Below are positions 1 through 13,600 of a stretch of DNA of 29,489 nucleotides, in pieces. Each line of letters starts with the position of its first letter. The first letter of the stretch is position 1. This stretch comes from Glomus cerebriforme (taxonomy: Eukaryota; Glomeromycota; Glomeromycetes; Glomerales; Glomeraceae), in the NCBI GenBank assembly GCA_003550305.1, contig QKYT01000073.1:56414-85902 (forward strand). Direction: 5' to 3'. The position numbers and the translations under genes were made by a program. The notes beneath the pieces were generated by a model that did not search any database, had not been told where the DNA came from, and saw only the letters and a program-made list of their open reading frames with translations.

Positions 1-345
1 CATTCATCGATTATAATAAAGTTAGTCATGTGATTTATATTAAGTCACGTGACAGTGTTTCAAACACCCGTGTACAAATAGAAATTCTCTTAATAAAGAA
101 TTTCACTTAATTTAAAAGTTATTTATATGAAAATAACTTTTATATAAAAAGTATTAATAAAATAGTATTATACTAATTGCAATTACAAAGCCTTACTTTA
201 AAAACATTTTTAGATTAACCATATCTTAATATATTGCTAAAGATAAATTTATCATAATTATAATTTTTCATATATCTAATTAATTTATCATTACTTTTTT
301 TTGCATTATTACTTTTTTCTTTTTCTTTTTTTTTCTAATATAGTT

Positions 346-508
346 CTGATTTAATTTTTATATTTTTTGGATTTTATGTTTTATATTAACTAAAGTATAA
401 CTGAATCATTAAATAATTTAATTCTATATTGTATTTTTCTAATAATTAAAGTTTGAGATTGCTAATTAAAAGATTTAAAGCCATATTATTTACTATAAAA
501 ATATATAT
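346..508 (+). repeat. Diverged direct repeat, copy 1 (AT-shifted)
   Basis: Copy 1 of a dispersed direct repeat whose partner lies at about 915-1130. The two share a 21-nt identical core (ATTAACTAAAGTATAACTGA plus A) and a later block beginning AGTTTGAGATTG. In a roughly 57-nt block of this copy (about 450-506) I count eight differences from copy 2; all are transitions, and all carry A or T here where copy 2 carries G or C. The origin is unknown; a decayed mobile element or duplicated gene fragment would fit. Confidence 0.6.
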
Positions 509-914
509 TTTTAATAATATCTAGTAATAAAACTATTTAACTTTTAGTATATTGATTTATGTTGTTTAAATTTGCTAATATAAAAAATTTTTCCAATTAT
601 ATGATTTTTAATAATATATATTAATTGCTTAAATAATTAATCTTTTTATTTTTGATTTTTGAAAATAACAGAGGACTTTACTTAACCTAAAAGTTCTATG
701 TAACATTCCATTATATCACTATCTTTAACTATACAGTATCTATTCATATAAAATCATTATGTCTACAGGCAAACATGAATTTCTTATAATAATCATCAAG
801 ATTCATAATAGTGGAGTTACTTATATGAAATGGCTTCAATATAAAAAATTGTAAAAATTTATAATATATTTTTTTGGTGATAAAAATAGTGCTATATCAA
901 CTGCAATTCAAGAA

Positions 915-1130
915 TGATTTCTGATGCAATTCTTATATCATTCTGGATTTTGTATTCTGCATTAACTAAAGTATAACTGAACTATTAGTGAAATCAAAAA
1001 GTATGTAAAGTTTGATCTTTTGATGTTTTCTATTCTTTGTCAATGTGATTGAACAATTCAATTCCATAACATATTTTCTAAGTTTGAGATTGCCAATTAA
1101 AAGGCTTAGAGCCACATTATCTGCTGTAAA
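915..1130 (+). repeat. Diverged direct repeat, copy 2 (GC-richer)
   Basis: Partner of the repeat at 346-508. It is longer by an internal stretch of about 50 nt between the shared core and the AGTTTGAGATTG block. It is the GC-richer copy and so may be closer to the ancestral sequence. No terminal inverted repeats, target duplications or coding frame were seen. Confidence 0.6.
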
Positions 1131-1824
1131 AATATACTGACAGTTACCTATACAGTGTTATGTATTGCGAATATTATACAAAAATCAAAGATAATTCCGA
1201 AAGAATTTCTAGGTCATATCAGAAAAGTGGGATCCTATTTCGATTCTTTGAAAAATATCAAATTGAAAAACTCATTAAACATGTGAAAATTTATAATGTA
1301 AGGGATAAAACTATATTTATGGTGTAGATTCAGAACTCCGTGAAATGTAGAATTGTGAACCAGCTAAAATGTTTATTGCGCAGTATAAAAAAAAATGTAT
1401 AAATTTAACGTTGCTTGATTAAACATTTTTTTACTATTGTGAATATTTTATTAATAAATTTATTTTTGGAAAATAGCCAGCGCCAACTTAATAAAATAAA
1501 AATCATTGGAGTAGCAGGGAAACATTTCGGGCCCTCATAAAATGAAAGTTTCCATACTACCTAATGCTAATTTTTACTATTGCTTCTATGATTTCTGAAA
1601 TAAATTAACTCACAAATTTGGTTCTATATTTGCATCCCATATATAAATCATACCTTTAAGATAAATAAAATTTATTATTAATATTATTACATACAGTAAA
1701 CATTTCATACAATTTTACACGTATCTATTCACAAGATTTTTTTTTAATAATGTTCTTACAAAAAAAAAAAAAAAAAAAATGGTAATTAAGTTAATATTTA
1801 TGAATATATAAAAATTTTAATATA

Positions 1825-4800
1825 TTACATTGATGAAGTATGGCCATGTGACGAGCTTATAGATCCTCGAGTTCTTTGAATTAAATTTTCTAATTGAAAA
1901 GAACCATTATTCCCATCGGAAAGTATTGATTCATTATCATCACACGACCCTGTATCATCATCGCTTGAAGAAGCTGAATCTCTTGCCTGAAAATTTAAAT
2001 ACTCATCATTTTCTCTTTGTAACAAATGATTATTATTATATGGCGGTATATTATTATTTGATGTAAAAGGTTCAACATAATTTTTGAATGAGCTATTTGA
2101 TGGTGATTTTGACAAACTTCTTTGTAATATTGCATCGGCCCTAGATTCATATTCATTTGAGCTTGGTTCAATAAAATCTCCTCCAAAATCTTGTTCGTTT
2201 ATACTTGGTATTTGATATGTTGAAGCTAAAGTCATCGCTCTTCCATTTATACTACCGACGCTACCACTACTACTAACTACATCATCACCAGGAAGGAAGT
2301 ATTCATTCAAATCTTGTAATTTGGATACAATTTCTCGGAATCGATATTCCCTTGTAGGAACTTCTTCAACGTAACCTTGTGTTGTATCTTCAGTAAAGAA
2401 TTGGTAATCCTGATCTTGTGGCGTTACCTTACACGTGTAACATACTGCATGTACATTTTCTCTTGTAACTTCCATATCTGTAGTTCTATCAGGTATCGCC
2501 CATCCTGATTCATCAGGTTCACCAAAAAGTGTTGCCGTTCCTTCTACATTATTTCTTCTTCGTGTTGCAATACTCATCCTAAGTATTTGCTTATCTTTTG
2601 GTCCTCCGGATATTGATATGGTTTCGTCAAGAACTTCTAAAGCTTCTTGTGAATATTGAGTTTGTAAAAGTCGAAGTAATGGTAATATTAGTTCTGATCC
2701 AATAGTAACAAATTCCTCTCTTTTTGTATTGATATGAGGTAATAATATTTTAATAATGATCATAGTCTTTAATTTGTAATATTGTAGTTTATTTGATAAA
2801 AGACTCATGAGAAATAATAATGTTTGTACTTCATAATCTGGAAAATAGTTATCTTTTATACACAATATTATTTGCTTTAAAAAGTCATCTTTAGTGCGAA
2901 ACTTTCCTTTAATAAAAGATGTTAACACTCTATTAAGATTTTGCCGATCTTGATGTTCTGCAAATTCTGACAAATAAGTCGCCCATTGTTTACATTCTTC
3001 TCGTATTGTTCCATCCTCTAACGAATGAACAAATCTTGGAAGATTTGCGAGAATGAGATATAAAAGTCTTCCATTACTTGGATCAATTAATTGGTCATCT
3101 CTTATAAATAGTAATTTCTTTAACATTTCAAATGTTCGATGACATGCCGTAGCAGAACGAATTCCTTTCATTAACAATGGTTGTATTCCATAAAATTGAC
3201 CACGCCATTTATGTTTTGGAAAGAAATTCCAAAACAAATTTTGATTTTCCTCATCTGATAAATCAAATTTATCTACCAATTTATCCAATATAGATAATGC
3301 TTCCAAGTATTCGGGCTCATTAATTGTTTGAAGACATGCAATAATAGCCCATAATAACTGAGGAAATATTTCTTTTGTACCAGGTTCAAGCCAATCAACG
3401 ACATGACTTAATGTAATCAAAATCTCCAATGCGAAACCTTGAAAATCATCTGAATTATCTGATATAGTGTTTGATAAACGTGCGAGTACATCTGCAAGCA
3501 TATGTTCATTAAATACGGGATTCAAAGAGCGGAATATTTGAAATGAACGACAAGCTATATGTCGAACTGGACAAGAAGTTGCCCATTTTAATGCCATTTC
3601 ACCCCACATTTGTCTAAGGTCTTCTTTGTTACTTTCACCATAAACGACAATACCGAATATGTTAACAACATCTTTAGACAACTTTTCCAAATCAGCAAGA
3701 CTACTAATCGTTCGATTATGATAAGTTATATCTTCGTATTCCCATAGTCGTGAACCTTCTTTGGCTTTTAATTCTGTTACTAGAGAGCGCGCGACTTTAA
3801 CTACTTCAGGATAAACACATTTACTAAGTATAACAGAATGAATCAAATTCACCAATAATGATCGAGTTTCTTCACTAATGAGTGGATTAACCGCATCCAG
3901 CTGTACAAATAAAACATGGAGTAACCTTGGAAGATGTAACTCAAAATCTGGTTTAGCTTCAATTGCCATATCGACCATATATAACATTGCCAGCTGCCCT
4001 GATGAAAAAATAGGTCGTTTATTATGTTGAGGCATTGCATCTTCAATCTTAGAAAGATACATGCCACCTGTTTTTAATTCTTCAATGTCAATATCCTTTT
4101 TTGGTTCTTTCGGTTGAGGAGTCATTGATTTTGGTGTTATTTCATTAATTAGAGTTTCAATTACAGCAGAACATGTAGCAGTGCGTCCCAAATAAATGAA
4201 CACTCTTTTTGCATGTAAGACAAAGATAGGATTTCTTTTTTCCAATCCAACGTCAATTAAATATTTGACAATTGCGCGAACATTTCGAACATATTCCCCA
4301 ATAACTAATTGCTGCCAAAGTTTTTCGATTTCCTTGATAAACAAATCTCCGTATTTAACAGTAATGAAAAAGAGATTTGATATCATTACAAAAGTGGTAG
4401 TCTGTAATTCATAATTGTCAAATAGCAATTCAACATTACGAACCCAAGGTACTAAATAACAAAGTACATCTTTTTTGATTATATCCGGGACAAATTCAAA
4501 ACGGTTTGTTATCTCTGAGAGCATATAATGAGTTTCCTCATATAAATCTTTAAAACTTTTCGGTTTTTGATCATTAACCGAATGATCTATACGATTCCGT
4601 TTTTCTTCGTCTCTTTTACGAACTTTTTCTGCAAGACGTGCTGATAATTGAATTTGCGCTTGTTTGTAGATTGAAGATAATTGACTTGTGATACAAACTT
4701 CGAATTCATCAGAGCAAGTCTCACCAAAAAACCTTTTTTCTATAATCTTTAATAATCTAAGAGCAGTCTGACGAACTTCTAATTCAGCATCCCCAATTTT

Positions 4801-7800
4801 AAAAAGAGCCAAAGCCATTATTTTACATGCTCTTTCACAAGGGTATTCATTTTCTCTAAAAAAAATTTCTGCTACAGCGAGAAAATAACCTTGTGTGCTT
4901 TTAAGTGTTGGTTTTCCCGAGTAACAATGTCGAATTGCAATTTCAAGAAATTGTGGCACGGAGGAATTTGATATTAATAAGCCTTCAAGAGCTTTTCTGT
5001 TTAATGGAAAGAAAAAAAGTTTATTTTTAAAACAACAATTAAACTAACTTTAAGAATCAAATAAATTGACTAACCTTGCAATGGGATGAAGTTTGTCTTG
5101 AAGATTCTCAAAAACTGATTGAATCCATGCAAATACGCTATTAGCATCAAGTAAAGGTGATTGAGACTTCTTTGGTGAATTCTTATCATTCATAACTAAA
5201 GGTCCTTTCTAAATCATTGAGGTAAACATTAATAAAAATAAACCATATTTCAAATATTTCCTAAAAAAAATTTACATACACATAATGAGGCCATAGCATT
5301 CAAAGCTGCAAATTCCAAAGATTTTCGTTCACCTTCCACAGTAGTCATCGGACGTCTATCTTCAGAATCCTTATATTGATCCATAAACATGTTAATCATT
5401 TTAGCTTCACTTGCTTTATGTTGCGATCCTCTCTTACCATGACCGCACCAATCCTCAATCATTAAGTAAAGTGAAGTTCGGTTAAAAGGGGATATTATTT
5501 CACTATCAACATTTGCTGAGGATATCCCATCATATAATTTTTCAACGACTCCACAAAAGTACATACGAAGTTTATTCCATTCCCACCAATCCGAAGTAAC
5601 TTCAGGATCTTTAAGGAATAAATGCGTTTCATTAACAAAATCCATTATCCATTTTAAAATTGTCGTATCACGTATGTATTCTTCTTTAACGAGGAAATGA
5701 GCGGTGAGTTGATATACATGAGCTAATTCAGATCGCAGCTTGTCATTTTTTCGAGCTTTTTTGTGAACATTTGAATATTGCTTGCTTGTTCTAGACTTGT
5801 ATTCTTCACAGACTTGTTTAAAATATGGTTGCATGTCTTCGAGTAGCACTTTGTACACATTTTCATTAATATTGCCTAAAGAGGTTACCACAGCATTGCT
5901 GATTTTGCTCTCTGAAGCTAAGAAAGGTAAAACCATTTTAAATAAGGACCTAGCAGACATTGTGCGTTCTGATGATGGTTCAGAACGACTACGACCATTT
6001 GTCCAAATTCGATCTACGTAATTATCTGTCATAGTTGAACAAGCTACAAGTAAATAAAATTTCCATTGTTCAATAATATCATCCGTTGCTGCTACTGGCA
6101 TTTTTGGATAATGAAATTTTGGCATAGATAAAGATGTAGTAGGAATACGTGCTGGTGCATCTGCAGCGTTAATAATAGAATTCTGCATTTGCAATAATCG
6201 AGTACATACATTATTTCGACATAAAGCTACTGTAACTGGAAAATATTCAAAACATATTTTCATAAAATTTGGAAAACATCTTGACCATATTCTATTTTCA
6301 TTTGCATCATCACTTTCAATTAATCTTAATAAAATGTCTCTTTTTCCTTCTTGTTGATGTTTTTGAAGTAGAACATGTTCAATGATCGATAAAGAATTCT
6401 GTAAATCGGTATCAAAAGTAATCAAATCTCCCCCTCCACGAGTAAGAACATGAATTACTCGAGAATACAATTGATCATTTTCTTTAGTAGCGGAATAGAA
6501 CAATTTTATTGAAGCACTATTAATTAGTCCATGTTTATCAAGATTTTTATCACATATGGTTCTACCATCATCATCTACTCCCGAGATACCGGATACTTTA
6601 CTTTCACTACTCGCAGAAGTATTTCGACGTACTCGTTTAGAATGCTTTTTATCATTCCGCTCATCAAACTCTCGTTCAAGATCAGCAACGAGATGGAGTA
6701 TATTGATTGCGTATTTCCGTATAAGACACGAGGTGCTGCAAAGAAAAAACAACCCATTTGCTTCAGCTTCTTCAATAATTGTCCATATGCTAGGATCTTC
6801 TACATCATTAGACACTTTTGGTGACGTAGTTGTAGAATTTGAACGATCTGGTATTTCATTTGGATTGTTTTGTTGTAATTGCATTAACCAAATACGAAGT
6901 AAATCCAAATATAACCGCAATACGCCTCCATATTTAGTTCCATTTCCTGGATGCTCTCCAGTTAAGATATCGGTATATTTGTCGTCAATTCTATATACAA
7001 TGCGGGAAAAAGCCATAACAACTATCGCAGCTCCACATTGATATGCAATTCTCCGTAATGCTAAAGCAGAAGAAACAGCGAGATCTGAATCAAGATGAAC
7101 GGTATATTTACATAACATTTCGACCAATCTGTAATTTGCTGTCCTATTTGGTAACAATCGTGGAAGTGAATCAACATAATCTTTTAATAAAGTCAAATAC
7201 GGTTTTTCCTTTGATAAGGGAACACTCATTGAACTGTAAGATGTTGTACTTGCGCTTTCACTCACTGAACTAACAGCACTTACAACGGTAGCTAAAGAAG
7301 AAGGGGGAAAAGCTGTCCGACTAGTCTGAGGTTTATCATCCAACACAGGAGTAAATCCAAAATGTGAATCTAATATTATGGCAATTTTATGAGCTATCTC
7401 ACAAAATTTATCAAAATGTTCTTTTAAACCAACGCGATTGAAAATTTCATCCGGAAGAACTTCAGATGTAAATTTCACTCCAGTAAAATTCTTTAGTGAT
7501 ATTAGGTCAGTATTGCTGGGGAATGCTGGTTTCGATTCAGAAGATTGTATGTTTGACAATAAAAGCATAAAAGACCGAATCCCAATTCGCATTCTATCAG
7601 TCATTATATAATCAATTGATATCTTAGATGATGTTAAAATGTCCGAGTTCATTAATACAAAAATTAGATTTTTCATGCAAAATTCATAATGTTTCATTCC
7701 AATGAATTGAACAAATTGTACAAATAAATCTAAATTAGTTTCAGAAGGCACAATGCTTCTTCGACCTGAAGGGAAAATAACTTTAATTATCTCTTCTAGC

Positions 7801-10004
7801 CTCTTATATGTGGATGTTGTCCCTTCATAGCATCGATATAAATATGTCCATAAAAGTCTAATAACACAACCCATAGCCATCTGACGCAAGGATTTATCCT
7901 ATTGAAAAATATTAAAAAATATCCATTAGATTGGATTTGATGCGTTAACACCTTTATAAATTTTTTTGTTAATATATAAATGATAACCTTAAATCTTGCG
8001 TAACAACTACTTAAACATTCGTTTAAACGGGTAAGAAAATAATCTCTCTGACTGACACATAGTAATGTGGTAAATAGTGGATATGCAACCTAAATAATAA
8101 TAAATAAAAAAAGATATATGTACATTTGTTATTTTTCATTGGTTCGCTGATTATACGTAAATCCTGTTTTACTTGTTTTCCGAATATGTGTGATCTAATC
8201 TCTTTAAATATTACTATTAAAAACAGTTTTTTTCACTCACTCGCAAATGTCGCGGTTTGAAGGTCATTTTCCATGCTTTAGGATATATCATCTCTACAGC
8301 TTTAACCCAAGCCGGGACATTTACTTCCGATTCTGCAATCTAACAGGGGAAAACAATAAGTCTTTTTTTTTTTTTTGAAATTAGTTTCATGCCCGATAAT
8401 AAATTCTGACTTACTCCTGCAATCGGCATTAATAATCGAACAAATAATTCGGCATATGCATGTTTTATTCTTACACCATGTGCTGATTTTAGAAATCCAG
8501 CCAAACTCTGTAAAAATTCCGCTGTTTCTTCTAATGCTTCACTTGGATATATCTATCCAAATATATTAGTTGATTTTTTAAACCTTGTAAAAAAAAAAAA
8601 AAAAAAAAGAAATATAAAAAAAAACCTACCTTTAATTGTAAGTGGTGCATTCCCTTAATTAATAACTCGACTTTCGTTTCATGCTCTTTTATCGCATGTG
8701 GAGGCAATTTCATATAACTTTCCAACTTTGCTATAAATCTATCAGATACAGACACAAAACGTATCTTTGATAGTCCACCTATAAGTTCTGCAAATAATTC
8801 ATAAACAGCATATATATGTCTCGACCTTTGTATTTCTTCTCTATAATGAATTTAAGTAAGAATTGATGAATAAAATTATAAATTAATTATTTAAAATACA
8901 TGCGTATCTCAAAAATAAAAACTTACGGCTTCGTTTCTAAAACAAGTTTAAATACAAGGTCTTCCATTTGTTTACCCACATCATCCCGAAGAGTTTCTGG
9001 TTGTATTTGTTTTACTATTTCGATAAGAGTGCGAGACACTATATATAAGGTAGCTTGCTATCATTGAAAAAAAAAGAACAAATAAGTAAAAAACTGTCTT
9101 TATTTTAGTATAAATTGAACTTTATTATAAATTAAATTGAATACCCTTTTTCGTTCAAGAAGAATATTTTCAATTTCTTTATTTCGATTTATTAATGCAG
9201 TATCACTCCTAATATGTTAAAATTAAATTGATTAAGTAATTCAATATATAAAGAAATTTAATCGAGTCACTTACAAATTGCGCTTATGCGATGGTGCATC
9301 CGGAATATCTTGCTTTGAATCTTGTCTTTCTCTCCTCCAATATAAAACAGCATCAATTACTGGTTTTGGTTTATGTCTTGCGATATATCCTAAAGAGTTT
9401 AATAGCTTATCAAAAGCTTGATCAACACCAGGTCCTAAATGGACAGCAAATTCTGGCTCGTGATCCTGAATAAAAATCATGATAAAGGAACAGTCGCTTT
9501 AGCAAACTTGATAATTTTTAAACGAAAATCTATTATTCAAATTCATACCACATTATGATTCATTATGATAAATAACTTCTTTTCAGCAACTTTGGCAAAC
9601 TGCCTAAACAAAATGCTCAAGGCATATTCAGCTGGTGTTTTCGGTTCCAACGGCAACGACGTACGATTACTTGTAGTCGTATTATCAACAGTTGGACACG
9701 AAGGAACAGTAGTATGATTAGGAGTACCATGATCCGAGCTTGTAGCGACATTAATAGGGTAATACCCCAGACCGTTACTGTTAAATTGTGAAGAATAAGG
9801 TGATAACACAGAAGTCCCGGTCTCCGAAGCTGACGGAGGGCCTGTCGTTGGCGAGAATACTATATTATTTAAACTACCAGTGTTCTCTTCTGGTGAAAAG
9901 ACAACCGGGTAACTAAGTCCAGTCGAAGTTTCTGCAGCACTTGTATCATTTGCCGCTAACGCTTGAGACGAATTTAACATAGCAGAGTATGGATGTACAC
10001 CCAT
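1825..10004 (-). CDS. Furry/Tao3/Mor2-family cell morphogenesis protein (PAG1), 11 exons
   Basis: Giant HEAT/ARM-like scaffold of the Furry family (TAO3 in budding yeast, mor2 in fission yeast). In those organisms it works with NDR/LATS-type kinases (Cbk1/Orb6) and MOB in the RAM/MOR network to set polarised growth and cell separation. Exons, all in phase: 9549-10004, 9275-9465, 9145-9208, 8927-9057, 8630-8840, 8415-8552, 8241-8339, 7988-8089, 5280-7898, 5075-5208, 1825-4996, giving about 2438 aa, close to the roughly 2400 aa of yeast Tao3. The first ~125 residues are Ser/Thr/Pro-rich and probably disordered. Residues ~180-470 match the family N-terminal domain (LPPHAIKEHETK; IYPSEALEETAEFL; GVRIKHAYAELF). 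Residues around 1990-2020 carry the C-terminal domain signature (FYGIQPLLMKGIRSATACHR). The tail is acidic and Ser-rich (SASSSDDDTGSCDDNES). No internal stop or frame break was seen. Family assignment is confident; the exact partners are inferred from relatives. Confidence 0.9.
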
Positions 10005-10695
10005 TTTTAAAATATTTATTATTTGTTTTTGTATTTATTCAAGACAGGGGGTTATTATCTAGTTCTTTCGTTAAAAGTTGTTCGCTGGAAGCCGAGAAAA
10101 CAGCTTTACCAGCCAAAGAATATTGCCTTTAAAAAACGAAGTGTAGTTTTTTTGTTTATGATATTTTTGTGCTCGCAATAATTTTTTGTTACAAAGATTT
10201 ACTGCGGCAGTGTAATTTTTCGCGATCACGGGTTTTCATATTCTCAACCAATCAGAAAACAGAAATCTTGACGCGTAGCAACGGCGCCATTCTTCTTTTT
10301 ATTTTCGACTGGAAAACGAACTTGATTCATTGGAAACGTAATAAACCCGGCATAGGCCATAGCATTTTTCTTTGCCTTCTGATTTACAGGATCTAATTCA
10401 TCATTTTTAGATTAGATCTTTACATAAATAAGGTTAACAGCAATAATACTTCTATTACTTCCAGAAAATTTCTAAAAATATTTTATTTTGGCATTTAATA
10501 TAATCAAGTAATAAACTTTATCATAATTTGGTGAATAAATATACAGTATAATTAGTATTTAGTACCAATAACATTTCAAACAATTTAATTTTTAAAAAAA
10601 CTTAAATATTTTAATTATAATTTATTTTCAAAATAATAATATTTTTATGAACTTTGATCTAAATAACACCTTCTTAAACTATATATCAGAATTCC
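10005..10695. promoter_or_regulatory. Spacer between TERT 3' end and Furry-like gene; presumptive promoter
   Basis: The 691-bp spacer has two halves. The part next to the Furry-like start (about 10010-10400) is clearly richer in C and G. It holds a CCAAT box at 10248-10252 within CAACCAATCAG, a CGCGAT motif near 10221, and an ACGCGT box at 10271-10276. This is where the promoter of the minus-strand Furry-like gene should lie. The part from 10420 to 10695 is AT-rich and should hold the TERT 3' UTR and terminator. A 75-codon plus-strand open frame here shows no coding character. Motif functions are inferred from position only. Confidence 0.5.
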
Positions 10696-13600
10696 TTAAA
10701 ATTTTTTCATTTCATTAAAAATTGATGAAAGATTCCAATCAACTATGGAATTTAGAAGATGAGTATTTTTTAACCAGAAATCTTCAAAAAATTCCTTAAA
10801 ATGTGCAAGTACACCCTGATGATAATTTTCTTTTTTTCTTAAAATTTGTAGGAAGGCATGAGCACCAAGCCTATAATATAAATAAACATTTAGTATAATT
10901 AATTCACTTAGTATTTAATCTATAATCTATTAAATCATTAAACTAAATTTACCACATGACTTCTTCCTTTAATATATCAAAGGTGCACTCGCCCTGATTT
11001 CCGGTTTTGCACAGCATGCAATATGCAGCATTAATGGTGTTATGCACTACCTCTATAATACATTAATAAAAAATGTTGGAATTAAAAAATTAAAAAATAA
11101 TTTACAAATTATAAAACTTAATACATACCAGCTTCAAATTTTTCATTTCTTTGGGATCCCTGTCTGGGCATCCCTTTTACATAGTGATGGAACTTCATTG
11201 CCGCCAAAAGGAAGTTCTGATATATATTTAACATGGTGTTTTCCCTGGTATTCAACGACGTGTCATAGAAGATCCTATGATACTTTGCCGTTATAAATCT
11301 GATTTAAATAAATAATCCATTAAAAATTTAATACATTTGACAAAATTATAATATCAATATATACTTACTCAACCATTTTTTGTTTTAAAATTTCACCAGG
11401 GTTTTTCATTTTTATAGTCAAGGTATCAGCGATATCTAATCAAATTAATATTAGTAAATTAGTAAATTCTAAAAAAAAAGAATACAATACTAAAATACCC
11501 ACAAGAAAAAGCATATCGCGAATAATCAGCCTTGACATTTAAGGTGCGAGTATTAATAAGCAACCCACACCATGGAAAATCTTAATTAAATTTCAATTAA
11601 TATATTAAATTTATATATGAAAATCAAAATCAAAATAATGAAATAATTATTTACCTCCTGAATTATCAACTTTATTTATTTTTTCATTTGAGATTTCCAG
11701 ATCAAAGTTCACCATACTTTTCTTATTATTTACAATGCACCTGTATTTAGGGTGTCCCTGATGCATTGCTGTAATAAATTTTATAACATTCTCCTTGTTT
11801 GTACTTATATATAAAAAGTCATCAAGCAGATGAAGCAAAATCTATTATAAAATAAAGTAAAAAATACTTCAATTATTAACCAAAAAAATCTATATATTTA
11901 AAACTAATACTTACTCCATTATCATCCTTTACAAATTGAAGTTCAGAATGCTCCATAACTCCATAATAAATGCTACATAGTAATGATGATAATATTGATC
12001 CTTGTGGAATGCCAACTTTTTGTATATAATATTTGTCTTCAGCCTTTATAAATACATGCATTAATAAATTTCAAAATTTTATTATTATTAAATATTTGAA
12101 TTCATTTGCTATACATAACTTACCTTTACAATATTTTGTCGAATATGCTCCTCTAACTGTTTAAGAACACCTTCTAAATCTTTATATGATTCTTTGACAT
12201 TTTCAATAAGAATTGCATCCTTATATCTTTGAGCCAATTCAACAGCATATTTTGGAAATGATATAAAACCCTCTAATATATATATTTTTTTTTTAAAAAA
12301 ATAATATAGGAAACTAAAAATAATTAAACAATTTAATAATAATAATAAAATAAAAAAAGTCTTACCTCCATTGTGAACATAATGATTGTGTCTTTTACGG
12401 ATATTTTTACCTTCTGAATGAACAGCATCATATCGATTTACCACATATTGTGTCTAATAAAATAAAACAAATATTTATAAATATTACATTATTAAAACCA
12501 GTAATTATTTATTATTACATATAAACCTTGGTTAACACATTAGCACGAATTATTTCCATAAGCTTGTCATGATCAATTGTTTCAAAACAGCATTTAACGT
12601 CAACTTTAGCAAAATAAAGGTTACAATCGGTTTTATTGGTCAAATATTGCTTGAATTGTTTTAAGCACTTATGAACTTCATTGTAACTAAATATAGATCC
12701 ATTCAACAACAATGGATTATTTTCCTATTTATGAAATTTAAGGAAAAAGAAAAAAAGATTTTATATCAATTAATAAAATATTATAAATTTCAATAATGAA
12801 GTTTCAAACTAAACCTTTTCATAATTCAAAATTTGAAAAGTTGTATTCAAAATAGCATTGATCGATTGCGATCGTTTCAAATCTTTACGAATGGTTTTGG
12901 AAGATGATTCTACCTTTTGAAATAAAATAACAAATTATAATCACTTCTATTAAAAATATCAAACAGTACAAAAAATCTTACAGTTTTATGCATTGGACAT
13001 TTCATATTAATAATAGGTCTAAGATTTCCTTCATCATCTTTAGGGATAAATGTTATTTTAGAATAACCAAATATCCTGCCATTTAATATTTCGGTCACTT
13101 TTTCCGATGGAATTTCTTCAAATGCAGAATTTTTCAAGGGTTCAAGACCTTGTTTGAACATTTTTGACCAAACTTCTTGTCGATAGTAAAATAATCGACA
13201 TTTATGTTTGGCATTATGTGTTATATGAAAGTTTAACTATATTAAATAATAAGGATATCATAAATATCTTACAGATAAAAAACAAATAGACCGTTTCTGA
13301 ATGGTTAATTTACCTTAAGGAGCGGAATTACAAAACATTCAAAGATCCACCAGATAAATTCATGCAATACCTCAACGCGTTTCAATCTTTCTAAGTTATT
13401 ACATGATTTTTTACTACCAGGTGGCACAAGCCATTTACATTCATTGATCTAAATATTAAATTTTAAATTGATAAACATATTATTTCAAATAAATTAAACG
13501 ACTATATAAACAAACCTTAAACCCCTGAAGAACTTCATGTAATGACAAAACTTCAAAACGACGACGCTCAATAAATATTCCGACCATTTTATAAATTAAA

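Larger units (their letters stand above)
1..1824. other. AT-rich region without a recognisable gene
   Basis: No open frame with coding character or splice logic is visible on either strand. The region lies downstream (3') of the Furry-like gene, so its right edge should hold that gene's 3' UTR. It contains a perfect 10-bp palindrome with a CACGTG core at 44-53, a diverged direct repeat (about 346-508 and 915-1130, listed separately), and an A-run at about 1760-1779. Nothing else is supportable. Confidence 0.7.

Noticed and set aside
6556..7041. 161-codon plus-strand open frame
   Set aside because: It is antisense to the large Furry-like exon, where the minus frame has clear family sequence.
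10169..10396. 75-codon plus-strand open frame upstream of the Furry-like gene
   Set aside because: Its translation has no coding character and it lies over the presumptive promoter.
11600..13240. Reverse-transcriptase motifs suggesting a retrotransposon or group II intron
   Set aside because: The motifs are telomerase-specific (B' VGIPQGS, C LLDDF, E PWCGLL), they sit after TRBD motifs, and the gene is split by many spliceosomal introns. No endonuclease, gag, RNase H or LTR was seen.
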